Shown piece after piece: positions 47,594 through 57,262 of a stretch of 64,000 bases of DNA. The notes below the pieces were generated by a model. That model searched no databases and was not told the origin of the DNA. It worked only from the letters and a program-made list of their open reading frames with translations. The stretch spans positions 124,001-188,000 of the forward strand of contig JADLDO010000028.1 of NCBI GenBank assembly GCA_020846635.1. The letters run 5' to 3'. Source of the stretch: Caldilineaceae bacterium. Lineage in GTDB: Bacteria > Chloroflexota > Anaerolineae > Caldilineales > Caldilineaceae. Every line of letters begins with the position of its first letter. The stretch's first letter is position 1. A program made the translations under genes and the position numbers.

Positions 47594-48469
47594 ATGAAGC
47601 AGACTTGGATCGGCTGCGGGCAACTCACTTGGAAGAACATGGACGAAGCGCAGATTTTGGCAGAGATTGCCCTGGCAGGCTATGACGGCGCACCCGCCAG
47701 CCCACGCCGCGGCGAAACTACGGCACAAACGCTTGCCCGCTTCGAGCAAGCCGGTCTCAAACCCGCACCCGGCTATTTGGGTGCAGAATTTTGGCGAGTT
47801 GATCAGGAAGCGGAGATCCTGGCACGCGCCGAACAATATGCGGACTTTGCCCAAGCCGCCGATTGCACAGAGCTTTATGTAGCTGCGGGAGGTGGGGGCT
47901 ATGTGACTGCACGCGGGCTCACGCGATGGCAAATTTCGGGGCATGTCCAACCTGCTGATAGTTTGAGCGATGATGAATATCGCCAATTCGCCAAAGTGCT
48001 TAACCGCGTGGGGGCAATTATGTTGGAGCGAGGGGTCAGCGCTTGCTTCCACAACCATGTGGGCACTGTGATAGAGACCAAAGTTGAAATCGACCGGCTG
48101 TGGGATATGGTGGATCACAGCAAGGTCTTTATGGGGCCTGATACGGGTCATCTGGCCTGGGGAGGGGTTGATGTCGCCAGTTTCTGTCGAGAATATGCCT
48201 CGGCCATTAAGACCATGCACATCAAAGACATTGACCCCACTGTGCTTGCCGAAGGCCGCGAGAAGAATTGGGATTACCGGACCTTTAGCGATCAAGGCAT
48301 CTTTACGGAGTTGGGGCGCGGATTTGTCGATTTCCCCACGGTCTTCAAAATTCTCGAGAAGGTAAACTTCCAGGGCTGGCTCATTGTCGAAACCGATGTG
48401 ACGCAGCAGCCCACCCCGCTGCTCAGCGCCCAGATCAGCCGCGACTACCTCACAAGCCTCGGTTACTAA
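47594..48469 (+). CDS. Sugar phosphate isomerase/epimerase-like TIM barrel (IolE-like)
   Basis: A 291-residue xylose-isomerase-like TIM barrel. WIGCGQLTWKNMDEAQILAEIALAGYDGA, metal ligand regions ACFHNHVGTVIE, FMGPDTGHLAWGGVD, TMHIKDIDP and GWLIVETDVTQQP, with terminal SRDYLTSLGY, resemble inosose dehydratase IolE and relatives. No other inositol genes are nearby, so the substrate is open. The ATG is preceded only weakly (GATAGAAGGC). It is monocistronic. Confidence 0.87.
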   Translation: MKQTWIGCGQLTWKNMDEAQILAEIALAGYDGAPASPRRGETTAQTLARFEQAGLKPAPGYLGAEFWRVDQEAEILARAEQYADFAQAADCTELYVAAGGGGYVTARGLTRWQISGHVQPADSLSDDEYRQFAKVLNRVGAIMLERGVSACFHNHVGTVIETKVEIDRLWDMVDHSKVFMGPDTGHLAWGGVDVASFCREYASAIKTMHIKDIDPTVLAEGREKNWDYRTFSDQGIFTELGRGFVDFPTVFKILEKVNFQGWLIVETDVTQQPTPLLSAQISRDYLTSLGY

Positions 48470-48942
48470 TCCCTTTCCACGTTAGCTGTTAAAATTATCC
48501 AGCAGGGAGCCATAGCTTTCTGCTGGATGAGCCTGTCTCCTGCTTCGCAATCATTTGCTCACAAGGTATGATGCTTGTCGGGCAGCCAGTCCATTACTCT
48601 AGTGCAACATATCGTATAATTTATGACTTCTTCTACATTAATAAACATTGAAATGTGCAAGTGACAGCTTTTCGATTACTCGGTGCCATTGACAGGATTT
48701 TAGACAGCAAGAGGAGTAGAGACACTGTAAGTTGCTCAAAGCAGAAAACCCGCCGGGAGGCGGGCTTTCTGCAGACAAGACAGACAGTTTGGTATGGAGG
48801 GAGGTACAATAGCTAGATAAAGAGCAGCGGATGTGCGGTGATGTGGAGGTGATGCCGCTGCTACTGATTGCTATCATAGCACAGCTTTTCCCTAGCGTTC
48901 CTGTCAATTCCCTGTCAATTCTGTCGAAGCAGGATTTATCTC
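48470..48942. other. Intergenic region with terminator-like hairpin and structured leader
   Basis: 473 nt. A TATAAT (48615-48620) is followed by the 14-bp hairpin GCAGAAAACCCGCC-GGGA-GGCGGGCTTTCTGC (48741-48772, one mismatch). Then come a second possible promoter (CAGACA, 18 nt, TACAAT at 48805) and a GCAGCGG...CCGCTGC hairpin (48824-48861) in the presumed leader of the phosphoesterase gene. The 89-codon ORF on the minus strand is not credible. Confidence 0.45.
48627..48772 (+). ncRNA. Candidate small RNA between TATAAT and hairpin
   Basis: A consensus -10 at 48615 and a strong 14-bp hairpin ending at 48772 would bracket a transcript of about 145 nt with no ORF. No known RNA family was recognised. 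The -35 is poor and the tail after the hairpin has few T residues. Confidence 0.2.
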
Positions 48943-49611
48943 ATGCGAACTGCAATCTTCTCTGATCTGCATGATCGAACCGTTGGTTTTCATGCGATTA
49001 TGCGCCATGCCCAGCGCCACAATGCCGATCAACTTATCTACTTGGGCGACGTTGGCGATGACCGCGCGCTCTTTGACGCCTTGCGCGCCCGCGAAATCCG
49101 CTGCACCTTTGGCAACTGGGAAGTTAGCGGGCTGCGCCGCTTCCCCACCCCTTTGAAGGAATGGGTTGCAACATGGCCCGCAAAAATTGAAATCGACAAC
49201 ATATGCCTCACACACGCCACCCCCGATCTGCCGCCCACTGTCACGGACACAGCCAGCGCGGCTGCATACATGGCACAAGGCATCGGATGGAACCAGTTGT
49301 TTCCACGTCTCAACAACAATGAGGAGGCACGCTGGTCTGCGTTGGCTGCGCTAGAGATGCACAGCCAGCGCGCCGTCTTTCATGGACATACGCATATTCA
49401 ACAGGTCTGGGTCGATGCAGCGCGGCGCTGGCGTAGTTTTTATGGGCCGGCTGCCTTTACGCTGGAAATGGGGACAGAGGATCAGCCCACGCGCTATCTC
49501 ATCGGTGTCGGCAGTGCGGGCGCGCCGCAGGATGGCCGCGCCCTGCGCTATGCCCTCTATGACGATAGCGACAAGAGCGTGCAATTGTTTGCGGTCACGC
49601 CAGATGGGTAG
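48943..49611 (+). CDS. Metallophosphoesterase (calcineurin-like)
   Basis: A 222-residue enzyme with the two-metal motifs in order: AIFSDLHDR (DxH), IYLGDVGDD (GDxxD variant), CTFGNWEVSG (GNWE replacing GNHE), CLTHATPDLPP and FHGHTHIQQVW (GHxH). The YfcE/MJ0936-like small phosphodiesterase group fits the size. The GNW substitution at the Asn-His pair is notable because that His normally helps protonate the leaving group. Its leader contains a hairpin. It converges on the DUF2142-like gene with a 21-nt gap. Confidence 0.9.
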   Translation: MRTAIFSDLHDRTVGFHAIMRHAQRHNADQLIYLGDVGDDRALFDALRAREIRCTFGNWEVSGLRRFPTPLKEWVATWPAKIEIDNICLTHATPDLPPTVTDTASAAAYMAQGIGWNQLFPRLNNNEEARWSALAALEMHSQRAVFHGHTHIQQVWVDAARRWRSFYGPAAFTLEMGTEDQPTRYLIGVGSAGAPQDGRALRYALYDDSDKSVQLFAVTPDG

Positions 49612-49632
49612 GGATATTGTGTCCGCACGATA

Positions 49633-51846
49633 TTATTCCGCACGTAGGAGGGTGAAATAGCCTTGCGACGATGGCTCCACCACTTCCAGCCGTCGCCCAC
49701 TCTGGTCATAAAGCCCCACAATCAGTTGTGACCATTGATCTACTGCTTGACCGCTAGGAGGCGGCAAGTCGATCTGATCCTCGATCACATCACCGTTGCG
49801 CCACGTCGACGTGGGCCATTGCCCCTGCTGCGGCTGGCGATCCACCTGGGCCATCACCTGATTGCCAGCATCCAGGAGTTGGACAAAGACCGTGTAATCC
49901 TGATGCACCACTTGAGAAGCCTGCCAGCGCAGCGTTACCCTGTGGGGCACGCCTTGCGCGTCCAATGTGACGCTTTGCGCGGCCAATTCAATGCCCTTTT
50001 GCCAGCGCGCAACCGGAGCTTTGGTAAAAGGCAGAGGATCGGAATTGGCATGGAGGCGTACGGTTGCCAAGAGGATGCGGTCGCCCAACGGCTCGCCTGT
50101 TGCCAGCGCGGTGGCGATCTGACGCCGGTTGATCGCGTCATAGGGATAGAAGCCCACACTGAGGGTAGCCAACTCGCCTGCATCACCTTCTAGCTTACCC
50201 TTTGCGACAGTCAGCGTATAGGGATCGGCGAAGCGTTGACCGGGCAGCCATTGGCGCGTAGGGTGGCGACCGTTGTAGGGAACGCCATCAAACTGGTAGA
50301 GCAAACGGTTTTCACGATCCGCCAGATGGATAAAGAGGGTGTAATTGCCGGTAATCACCTCGCGGGTCGTCCAGTAGAATGTTATGGGGAGCGCCTCCCC
50401 CGGCTCCAGCGCAGCCCCGTTGGGTAAGTCGATGCCCAAAAGCGTCATACCGGCGTCGAAGCGAGCCTCCACCGCGCGATCATAGGCAACTGGCTCGCGC
50501 AACCCAGGTGGCATGGCATAGGCGGCGCGCAGTGTCTCCACCTGCGAAAACCCCAACGCCACCATCAGCGCAACCGCCGCCAGCGCGCCCCAGGGCTGGA
50601 TGCGGCGCGGCAGCCATGCGGCCCAACCCAACAGGATGAAGATCGCCAGCGCGGGCGCAGCGGGAAAGAGCAACCGTCCTTGATCGGTAAAGCGCATGAC
50701 GCGCATCCAATTGAGCAAACCAAAAAAGGCCATCACAAACCAACTGCCTGCCAACAAAAGCGCCAGCCCCGGCTGCTTCAACCCTCCACGATGACGCTCC
50801 ATGATCCAGCGCGCCGCCCAAACAGCATAGCCCGCCAACGATACCAGCAGCATATTCTGGACAACGCCATGATAGGCTGCGGGGGCAATGATGCCATAGC
50901 CAAAGACACCCCAATAGGAGCGCAGCAGCCAGCGCACGCCGCGCCAAAGCGACTCATCACCCCAGGCCAAAGGCGCGGCCCAGGCCATGTCCGGCTGCAA
51001 GGCGATCATGTGCGCCAGCGGGATTGCCTCGCCCACAGCCAGCCAGTTGCGTACGAACCACCAGCCCGCCACCAGCGCCAACCCCAATGCCGCGCTCGCC
51101 GCACTCTGCACAAGATAACGCCATGCTCGCCAGCCGCGCCGGTGCAGTTGTACGAGGCAGACTATGCCGAGGGGGACGACCACTACCAGCGCGCTGTATT
51201 TGGTTAAAGCGGCAGCACCGACGATCATGCCGGCCCCCAGCCACACGCGCCACGGGTGGGGCGCGTCCTCTGCGCCCAACGCCAGCCACAGCGCCCAAAC
51301 AGGCAGTGCCGCCGCCCAGGTATCGTTGGTGATGGTGGCCGCGCTAAAGAGAAACTGGGGATTGAAGCCGACCAGCACCACTGCTACATAGGCCGCCCAC
51401 GGCATTTGGGGCAGCAAGCGCCGCACCAGCAGCCATGTTCCCAACAGCGCCAACATAGCCCCCAGCAGCGAAACCATGCGCGCCGCGCGCACTGCCCAAG
51501 TCCCCTCTACAGGTGCATCGGGCAGGGTGAGATAGGCGCGGTGGCTCAGATTCTTGTCCACATAGGGGTCTACTTCAGCGTTGGCAAGCGCCACATCCAC
51601 GGGCAGCCATGCACTGGCAGCAGCAGCCAGCGCATAGAAAAGCGGCGGCTGCTGCACCAACTCGTGCGAGATATGGGCTGTGGCCTCGTCCAGTTTGGGC
51701 AGCTCTTTTTCCTGGCGCAAATAGCCGACATACTTGAGATGGGCATATTCATCTGGCCCCTCATACAGGGGAATCACCCAGGAATAAACCATGCCCAGCG
51801 CCATAAAAAGCACAAGGAGCAACCCTAGCAAGGCTGAGGATTTCAC
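49633..51846 (-). CDS. Polytopic membrane glycosyltransferase-like protein (DUF2142/GT39-like)
   Basis: A 737-residue protein. TM1 is followed by VIPLYEGPDEYAHLKYVGYL, the acidic first-loop motif (PDExxH) seen in DUF2142 and in PMT-like GT-C enzymes. About eleven helices span residues 5-450. The final 270 residues form two beta-rich domains (LPITFYWTTREVITGNYTLFIHLADRENRLLYQFDG, repeated as VTLRWQASQVVHQDYTVFVQLLDAGNQVMAQVDRQP). The repeat suggests a tandem carbohydrate-binding-like fold outside the membrane. It probably glycosylates surface polymers. It is adjacent to other envelope genes on the same strand. Confidence 0.82.
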   Translation of the reverse strand: MKSSALLGLLLVLFMALGMVYSWVIPLYEGPDEYAHLKYVGYLRQEKELPKLDEATAHISHELVQQPPLFYALAAAASAWLPVDVALANAEVDPYVDKNLSHRAYLTLPDAPVEGTWAVRAARMVSLLGAMLALLGTWLLVRRLLPQMPWAAYVAVVLVGFNPQFLFSAATITNDTWAAALPVWALWLALGAEDAPHPWRVWLGAGMIVGAAALTKYSALVVVVPLGIVCLVQLHRRGWRAWRYLVQSAASAALGLALVAGWWFVRNWLAVGEAIPLAHMIALQPDMAWAAPLAWGDESLWRGVRWLLRSYWGVFGYGIIAPAAYHGVVQNMLLVSLAGYAVWAARWIMERHRGGLKQPGLALLLAGSWFVMAFFGLLNWMRVMRFTDQGRLLFPAAPALAIFILLGWAAWLPRRIQPWGALAAVALMVALGFSQVETLRAAYAMPPGLREPVAYDRAVEARFDAGMTLLGIDLPNGAALEPGEALPITFYWTTREVITGNYTLFIHLADRENRLLYQFDGVPYNGRHPTRQWLPGQRFADPYTLTVAKGKLEGDAGELATLSVGFYPYDAINRRQIATALATGEPLGDRILLATVRLHANSDPLPFTKAPVARWQKGIELAAQSVTLDAQGVPHRVTLRWQASQVVHQDYTVFVQLLDAGNQVMAQVDRQPQQGQWPTSTWRNGDVIEDQIDLPPPSGQAVDQWSQLIVGLYDQSGRRLEVVEPSSQGYFTLLRAE

Positions 51847-51861
51847 AAGAGGGGCTTACCT

Positions 51862-53469
51862 CTAGCGGAAGCCGGTGCTGGCGACCTTGATATAGTCGTG
51901 GAGTTGGGTATAACCGGGGGGTGGTTCGAGGATAAAGGCTTGCGGCGTATCCATGCCCGTCTGTTCGCGCTGGAATTCAAAGAAGTTCCAGGTGATGCGG
52001 CTGATCGCCTTCATGGTGCTGTTGCTGGTAAACCAATCCATCCAGCCTTTGCTATGCAGGAAGATGCTGATGACATAGGGGCCGGTGGGTCCCCAGACGA
52101 GGGCAACGTCGCTGTGGCTCTCATAGGCAAAGCCATGTTTGTGGACAATCCACGCGCTCTCAGGACGGGGCAGCCCTGCCCACACAAGTTCCTGAAATTC
52201 ATCATGGCTCATATAAAAAAGGATAGCAAGACATTCGTCGGGTGTGATGGCATCGCCAAAGGTTTCAATCAACAGCCCGCGCCCATGCGTACACTCATAG
52301 ATTGCCGCCATCGTGCGGCCCATTTCTTCGGTGGTGGTCTGCAAATTGGAATCGGGGTTGGTGTTCCAGTCGGTGCGCCGGTTGCCGGGCGTAGCAATCG
52401 GCGCAAGCTGCACTTGCGCGTCATAGCCCGATTGCATGTAGGTGCTGTGCATCCCCAGTTCGCGCATAAAGGCCGTAAAGCGCCCTGTGCCTGCTTCCAC
52501 GCTCCCATCCCCCAGGTAGCTCAACAGTTGGTTGGCGGCATGGTTATTGCTCTCGCCCAGCGCATAGTCGACCCACCGGCCCACCAGGTCGGATTCCTCA
52601 TCATCGGCGGCAATGCCGTTGGGCAGTTTTGCCATGATGGCGGAGACAATGCCGATCTTAAGTGTGGACATGCCGGAGAAGGAGACATCCGCATCCACCC
52701 GCGCTTCTTCGCCGCTGCGTAGGTCCTGGACATAGGCCGCGCCAAAACCGGGGAAGTTGAGCAAATAGGCGTCGATCTCGCGCGCCAAGTCCTCCATCGT
52801 CGGCAGCGGCGCTGGCGTTTCATCCAACGCCAGCCGTACAATGCGGTCGTCGTCGCTGATCAACGCCTCCACCAGCAGCGGAATACTCGCTTCTACATCG
52901 AGTGTCTGCCCTGGCTGTCCAGCGACCCAACTCCAATCACGGCTGTAGACTCCCACAAACCCCGGAGGCACTTTCGCACCTGCCGGGCTCCCCTCGGTCC
53001 AGCGCGGCGATGGAGCCAGTAGGCGTGCGGAGGAGGGGGGATGGTTCTGTTCCGCAGCCACCTGGGCCAACCACGCCCGCAATTTTTCGTGGTTGAGCAT
53101 AAAGCGCACAGGAATATCGCGCCGCCGTTGGTCAAAGCCTAACGCCTCGCGCACTGCAATGTCGAGGAATTCTGTCCCCTGGAGATATTGCCCTGCCTCC
53201 GAAACCATCTGATCCACATCGACCATGAAATCTACATTTTCGGGGAGCAGCACCAAGCGCGCATCGCCAAAACGCACGTCAACGGGTTGTTGGTAGATCT
53301 GGTCGATATGTTGGCGGATCTCGCTTGGGTCTTTGACGTTGCTCAAATCCATGCCGCCCAGATAGACCCCAGGCGGCACAGGAGCCGCCTCTACCTTAAA
53401 ACGGGTGTAGAGCGGAAAGAGCGCCAAGATCAAGACCAGACACAGGACAAATTGAAGAAATCGACTCAT
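51862..53469 (-). CDS. Class A beta-lactamase-fold serine hydrolase with peptidoglycan-binding-like N-terminus
   Basis: A 535-residue exported protein with one N-terminal helix. Residues 30-190 resemble the YoaR/VanW-type peptidoglycan-binding domain (PPGVYLGGMDLSNVKDPSEIRQHI). The C-terminal part has SGMSTLKIGIVSAI (SxxK, about 268-275), SNNHAANQLL (SDN-like) and HKHGFAYESHSDVALV (KTG variant KHG). These are the order and spacing of a class A beta-lactamase-like hydrolase. Whether it opens beta-lactams or cuts cell-wall or ester substrates is open. It lies 15 nt upstream of the DUF2142-like gene. Confidence 0.83.
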   Translation of the reverse strand: MSRFLQFVLCLVLILALFPLYTRFKVEAAPVPPGVYLGGMDLSNVKDPSEIRQHIDQIYQQPVDVRFGDARLVLLPENVDFMVDVDQMVSEAGQYLQGTEFLDIAVREALGFDQRRRDIPVRFMLNHEKLRAWLAQVAAEQNHPPSSARLLAPSPRWTEGSPAGAKVPPGFVGVYSRDWSWVAGQPGQTLDVEASIPLLVEALISDDDRIVRLALDETPAPLPTMEDLAREIDAYLLNFPGFGAAYVQDLRSGEEARVDADVSFSGMSTLKIGIVSAIMAKLPNGIAADDEESDLVGRWVDYALGESNNHAANQLLSYLGDGSVEAGTGRFTAFMRELGMHSTYMQSGYDAQVQLAPIATPGNRRTDWNTNPDSNLQTTTEEMGRTMAAIYECTHGRGLLIETFGDAITPDECLAILFYMSHDEFQELVWAGLPRPESAWIVHKHGFAYESHSDVALVWGPTGPYVISIFLHSKGWMDWFTSNSTMKAISRITWNFFEFQREQTGMDTPQAFILEPPPGYTQLHDYIKVASTGFR

Positions 53470-53512
53470 AATTTGGATTTAGGTGCAACGTAGGATGGGG
53501 TTTCTGCTCCCC

Positions 53513-55093
53513 TTATTCCCACTCTATCGTCGCCGGTGGTTTGCTGCTAATATCATAAACCACGCGGTTCACTCCGTCTACCTCGTTGACAATGCGGTTA
53601 CTGACGCGTGCCAGCAGATCATAGGGCAGCCGCGCCCAATCTGCCGTCATAAAATCATCACTGGTGACGGCGCGCAGGGCCAGCGCGTTGCCATAGGTGC
53701 GCCCATCGCCCATGACACCGACGCTCCGCACCGGCAGCAGCACAGCAAAAACCTGGCTGGTCGAGCGATAGAGCCCGGCATGGCGCAGTTCTTCAAGAAA
53801 AATAGCGTCGGCGTGGCGCAACGTCTCCAGCCGCTCCCACGTCACCTCGCCGATGATGCGAATCGCCAGCCCTGGGCCGGGGAAGGGATGCCGCCAGACA
53901 ATCTCCTCGGGCAGCCCCAATGCCTCACCCACTGCGCGTACCTCATCCTTAAAGAGCATACGCAGCGGTTCGATCAACTGAAAACTCATATCCGCAGGCA
54001 AGCCACCGACATTGTGATGGGTCTTGATGGTGCGGGCGTGGCGTGTATCTTCATTCGAGGCTGATTCAATGACATCGGGGTAAAGCGTGCCCTGGGCCAG
54101 GAACGCCGGGGTATCGCTGCCCCATTCGATGGCTTGGCGCGCCGCCTCGGCTTCAAAGACACGGATAAAGCGGTTGCCAATCAGCTTACGCTTGCGCTCT
54201 GGGTCCTCCACCCCTGCCAGGTCGGAGAGAAAATCCTCTTTAGCATCCACCGCGGCCAGACGCATCCCCTGGTGCTGGCGGAAGGTTTCGATCACCTGTT
54301 CGGCCTCGCCCAACCGCAGCAGCCCATGATCCACAAAGACACAGGCAAGCCGGTCGCCAATGGCGCGGTGTACCAATGTCGCCGCCACCGCGCTGTCCAC
54401 GCCACCGCTCAACCCGCAGATCACATGCCCCGTTGCGCCCACCTGCTCCTGGATGCGCGCCACGCTCTCTTGGATGAAATTTCCCGGCGTCCAATCACCC
54501 TCACATTGGCAAATGCGCCGCACGAAGTTCGCCAACAGCGCCGCGCCCTGGGGGGTATGCACCACTTCGGGATGAAACTGGATGCCATAGATCTGGCGGC
54601 TCTCGTCTGCCACCGCGGCCAACGGCGAATTGTCGCTGTGGGCGATGGAAAGAAAGCCGTCGGGCAGCCGTTCGACACGGTCGCCGTGACTCATCCACAC
54701 CTGCATGGAGGCGGGCAGCCCCGCAAACAAGGGGCTGGCACTACCGGCAGAGCCACCCGTTACATTGAGCGTCGCCGACCCATATTCGCGCGCGCGTCCT
54801 GGCTGAACTTCGCCCCCCAGGGTATAGGCCAACAATTGCAGCCCATAGCAGATGCCCAAGACCGGCACACCGGCATCCAGAACAGCCGGGGGCAGCGTCG
54901 GCGCGCCCTCCTCATAGACACTGTTCGGGCTGCCCGACAGAATGATCCCCTGGGGCTTGAGCTGCGGCAGTTTGGTCTGGGCGAGATCCCACGGGATCAA
55001 CTCCGCATAGACCTGCGCCTCGCGCACACGCCGGCAAATCAACTGGCTATACTGCCCGCCATAATCCAACACCGCAATTGTTTGATGCTTCAT
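53513..55093 (-). CDS. guaA: GMP synthase (glutamine-hydrolysing)
   Basis: A 526-residue two-domain enzyme. The class I amidotransferase has nucleophile Cys 82 in [11 protein letters not shown] and [11 protein letters not shown] with His and Glu. The ATP-pyrophosphatase part has [15 protein letters not shown] and [11 protein letters not shown]. The C-terminal dimerisation region ends KPPATIEWE. It converts XMP to [38 protein letters not shown] confirms the family. The start is 21 nt downstream of the metalloprotease stop, so it may be in the same transcript as envelope genes, an unusual setting for a purine gene. Confidence 0.97.
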   Translation of the reverse strand: MKHQTIAVLDYGGQYSQLICRRVREAQVYAELIPWDLAQTKLPQLKPQGIILSGSPNSVYEEGAPTLPPAVLDAGVPVLGICYGLQLLAYTLGGEVQPGRAREYGSATLNVTGGSAGSASPLFAGLPASMQVWMSHGDRVERLPDGFLSIAHSDNSPLAAVADESRQIYGIQFHPEVVHTPQGAALLANFVRRICQCEGDWTPGNFIQESVARIQEQVGATGHVICGLSGGVDSAVAATLVHRAIGDRLACVFVDHGLLRLGEAEQVIETFRQHQGMRLAAVDAKEDFLSDLAGVEDPERKRKLIGNRFIRVFEAEAARQAIEWGSDTPAFLAQGTLYPDVIESASNEDTRHARTIKTHHNVGGLPADMSFQLIEPLRMLFKDEVRAVGEALGLPEEIVWRHPFPGPGLAIRIIGEVTWERLETLRHADAIFLEELRHAGLYRSTSQVFAVLLPVRSVGVMGDGRTYGNALALRAVTSDDFMTADWARLPYDLLARVSNRIVNEVDGVNRVVYDISSKPPATIEWE

Positions 55094-55114
55094 CCACGCG
55101 ACTCCCGTGTTTGT

Positions 55115-57151
55115 TTATGGCTGTTGAAGATCGATCCAATATTCATAAGGTGCGGCTTCCATCATGACGGGCGCGGCCCCACTGATGGCGATCACCGCGC
55201 TGCGCCCCGCGCCCAGCCCCGGCACTGGCAGCGATACGCGCCCCTGCGCGTCTACCTCGGCGCGCTCGATTCCGGTCAACGTTCCATTTTCCAATGTCAA
55301 TAGCTGGACAATCCAATCCTGGCGCAGTTGGTTGTCGGTAAAGAGCCACCCTTCGCTCTCCCAGCCATCTGCGCCCTGCTCAAAATCGCTGGCATACTCA
55401 ATGGCAGGGATGGCAATCTCCTTGACAAAGAGGCCGCGACGATTGAGCGCATCATCCGTTACATATTCAAAACGCACAGCCACTTCTTCCCCGGCATAGG
55501 CGGACAAGTCGAAGCGTTCTGTGCGCCATCCATCGCTGCTGCCCGTGTAGCCAGGCCCTAGCGCATTGCTGCTGTCGCTCTCTAGGGTTGAGCTTCCCGG
55601 CAGAATTGTCCATGTCTCTCCGTCGCGGCTGGCCGCGACATAGGCAAAATCATAGCCCTGTTCAATCTCCCACCAAAGCCCTGCCGTCATCTCTATCGGC
55701 GTCCCTGCTGGCAGGCTGCTCAGGTCAAAATGGCGCGTCAGCCGGACATCAGAGTTATCGCCCCGGTTGCTCCACCAGAAATAACGCGGCGTCGTCGATT
55801 GCAGATCGGCCAGTTGCGTCATCGCGTCGCCTCGAAAATGAAAGACGAGATCCCCTTCCCCTTCCAAGAGCAGATAATCTGTGCCATAGTTGGCGACAGT
55901 GCTCTGGCGCAGCACAGTGGGATACTCGTCATAGGAGGCGTCCACGGGCGGCTGCTCCTGGTTGAAAGAGCGATAGCCATACAGTCCTTCACGCCCCAAA
56001 GCATCCGGGTCATCCACGTAGTTAGCAACGACCCAATCCGCAAACAGGTCATCAAAGGTTATGCCGCTTTCGGTCGCGGCCAAGACGTCATCGAAGCCGA
56101 GAATGCCATTGGCAGGATGGGCGACGAGCGCGCGCGTCAATTCCGGGCCAAAGCGTTGGGCGAAATAGGCCATAAAGAGATAGGCCGCGCCATAATGGGC
56201 ATTGTTGCCCGCGGAACCAATGCCCCAGCTATTCAACTGGGTATCCGGCACCCGAATGAAATCTCGCGAGAAGGTGATTGTGGGGCCAAAGCCTGCTACA
56301 TCCTGGGCAAACTCGCTCAGCCCTTCATTGACCCATGTTTCCTCATTGCGATCCGTATGCCAATGAACCATGTGCTGAAATTCATGCGCCAACACGGTAT
56401 CGTAACTTTGAGCGCTCGCACCAAACAGGCCGGTGGCCCAATCCAGGTCGATGTAGAACATCTCTTTCTCATTGGAGTGGGGCTGGGCCAAGCGGCTGTA
56501 TTCGTCGCTGCTGGAGTAGTAGCCGGCAATGCCGCTGCCCAGCCCCCTGGCATGTAGGATGTGCAAGCGCGGGTCATTGTCGACGCCAGGCTTCCATTCG
56601 CTGCCAAAGAAGGCGCGCAGCGAAGGATAGCTTTGCGTGCTAAAGCGATCCACAGCCTCCACCATGCGGTTTACATCGACGCGTTGACCGGCCTCGACCC
56701 AGACATAAGCCACGTCGGTTTTGTGGATCAATTCGGCGGTAACGGTGAAATTGGTGCCATTGCCCATATTATGCGCCCAGAACTCAAGGCGATCCCCGAC
56801 GTTGTAATCGGGCGTGCGCTCATTAACGACGAGAGGGATCTCGCCCAACTCCGGCTTGAAGCGCATGGCAAGATCGCGCACATCGCGCGCCGGTGCAACC
56901 ACCACAGCCATCTGTTCGGCAGTAGACAGCTTGACCAGTTCATCGGTCGAAAGGAGCGGCGGCGTGGCAACAGGAACCGGCTGGAGCAGCCCACCGCCAG
57001 GATCAGCGCCCAGGTAACGCGTGGGGGTTGCGACCGGACGCAGCGGATCAGATTGGAGGCCCCAGCGCAGGGTACATGCGCCCAGAAGCAGCGCCACCCA
57101 TACGATGCCGACTGCCAATCCTACGTTACGTGTCTGTTTCATCAAATCCAT
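55115..57151 (-). CDS. Lipoprotein zinc metalloprotease, immune-inhibitor-A/M6-like
   Basis: A 678-residue protein. A lipobox (LLLGACTLRW) ends the signal. The catalytic helix is VLAHEFQHMVHWHTDRNEETWVNEGLSEFAQ: HExxH near residue 255 with a downstream Glu (NEGLSE) as third ligand, the gluzincin-like arrangement. The C-terminal 300 residues are beta-sandwich domains (DYLLLEGEGDLVFHF, FDLSSLPAGTPIEMTAGLWWEIEQGYDFAYVAASRDGETW, VAVRFEYVTDDALNRRGLFVKEI). These resemble the immune inhibitor A/MAM-like tail. The metal site reading is certain; the exact MEROPS family is not. Start at M4 (57142) is also possible. Confidence 0.82.
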   Translation of the reverse strand: MDLMKQTRNVGLAVGIVWVALLLGACTLRWGLQSDPLRPVATPTRYLGADPGGGLLQPVPVATPPLLSTDELVKLSTAEQMAVVVAPARDVRDLAMRFKPELGEIPLVVNERTPDYNVGDRLEFWAHNMGNGTNFTVTAELIHKTDVAYVWVEAGQRVDVNRMVEAVDRFSTQSYPSLRAFFGSEWKPGVDNDPRLHILHARGLGSGIAGYYSSSDEYSRLAQPHSNEKEMFYIDLDWATGLFGASAQSYDTVLAHEFQHMVHWHTDRNEETWVNEGLSEFAQDVAGFGPTITFSRDFIRVPDTQLNSWGIGSAGNNAHYGAAYLFMAYFAQRFGPELTRALVAHPANGILGFDDVLAATESGITFDDLFADWVVANYVDDPDALGREGLYGYRSFNQEQPPVDASYDEYPTVLRQSTVANYGTDYLLLEGEGDLVFHFRGDAMTQLADLQSTTPRYFWWSNRGDNSDVRLTRHFDLSSLPAGTPIEMTAGLWWEIEQGYDFAYVAASRDGETWTILPGSSTLESDSSNALGPGYTGSSDGWRTERFDLSAYAGEEVAVRFEYVTDDALNRRGLFVKEIAIPAIEYASDFEQGADGWESEGWLFTDNQLRQDWIVQLLTLENGTLTGIERAEVDAQGRVSLPVPGLGAGRSAVIAISGAAPVMMEAAPYEYWIDLQQP

Positions 57152-57237
57152 ACTCTAGCTTGGATCCCTGCCGGTGCAGGCCCATCCTCTAGCGATTGTA
57201 TCACAACTGTCCATAATGATGGTTCTGAAAGAAGAAT

Positions 57238-57262
57238 TCACCGGCGCGGGTGGGGTTTCCCT
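57238..57262. repeat. Fragment of the 9048-9257 repeat
   Basis: TTCACCGGCGCGGGTGGGGTTT matches TTCTCCGGCGCGGGTGGGGTTC at 9208-9229. The copy touches the 3' end of the 1296-residue gene. Confidence 0.5.

Noticed and set aside
48638-48907. 89-codon minus-strand ORF
   Set aside because: Low-quality Ser/Cys-rich sequence across two hairpins; looks non-coding.
54134-55303. 389-codon plus-strand ORF opposite guaA
   Set aside because: Antisense shadow of GMP synthase.
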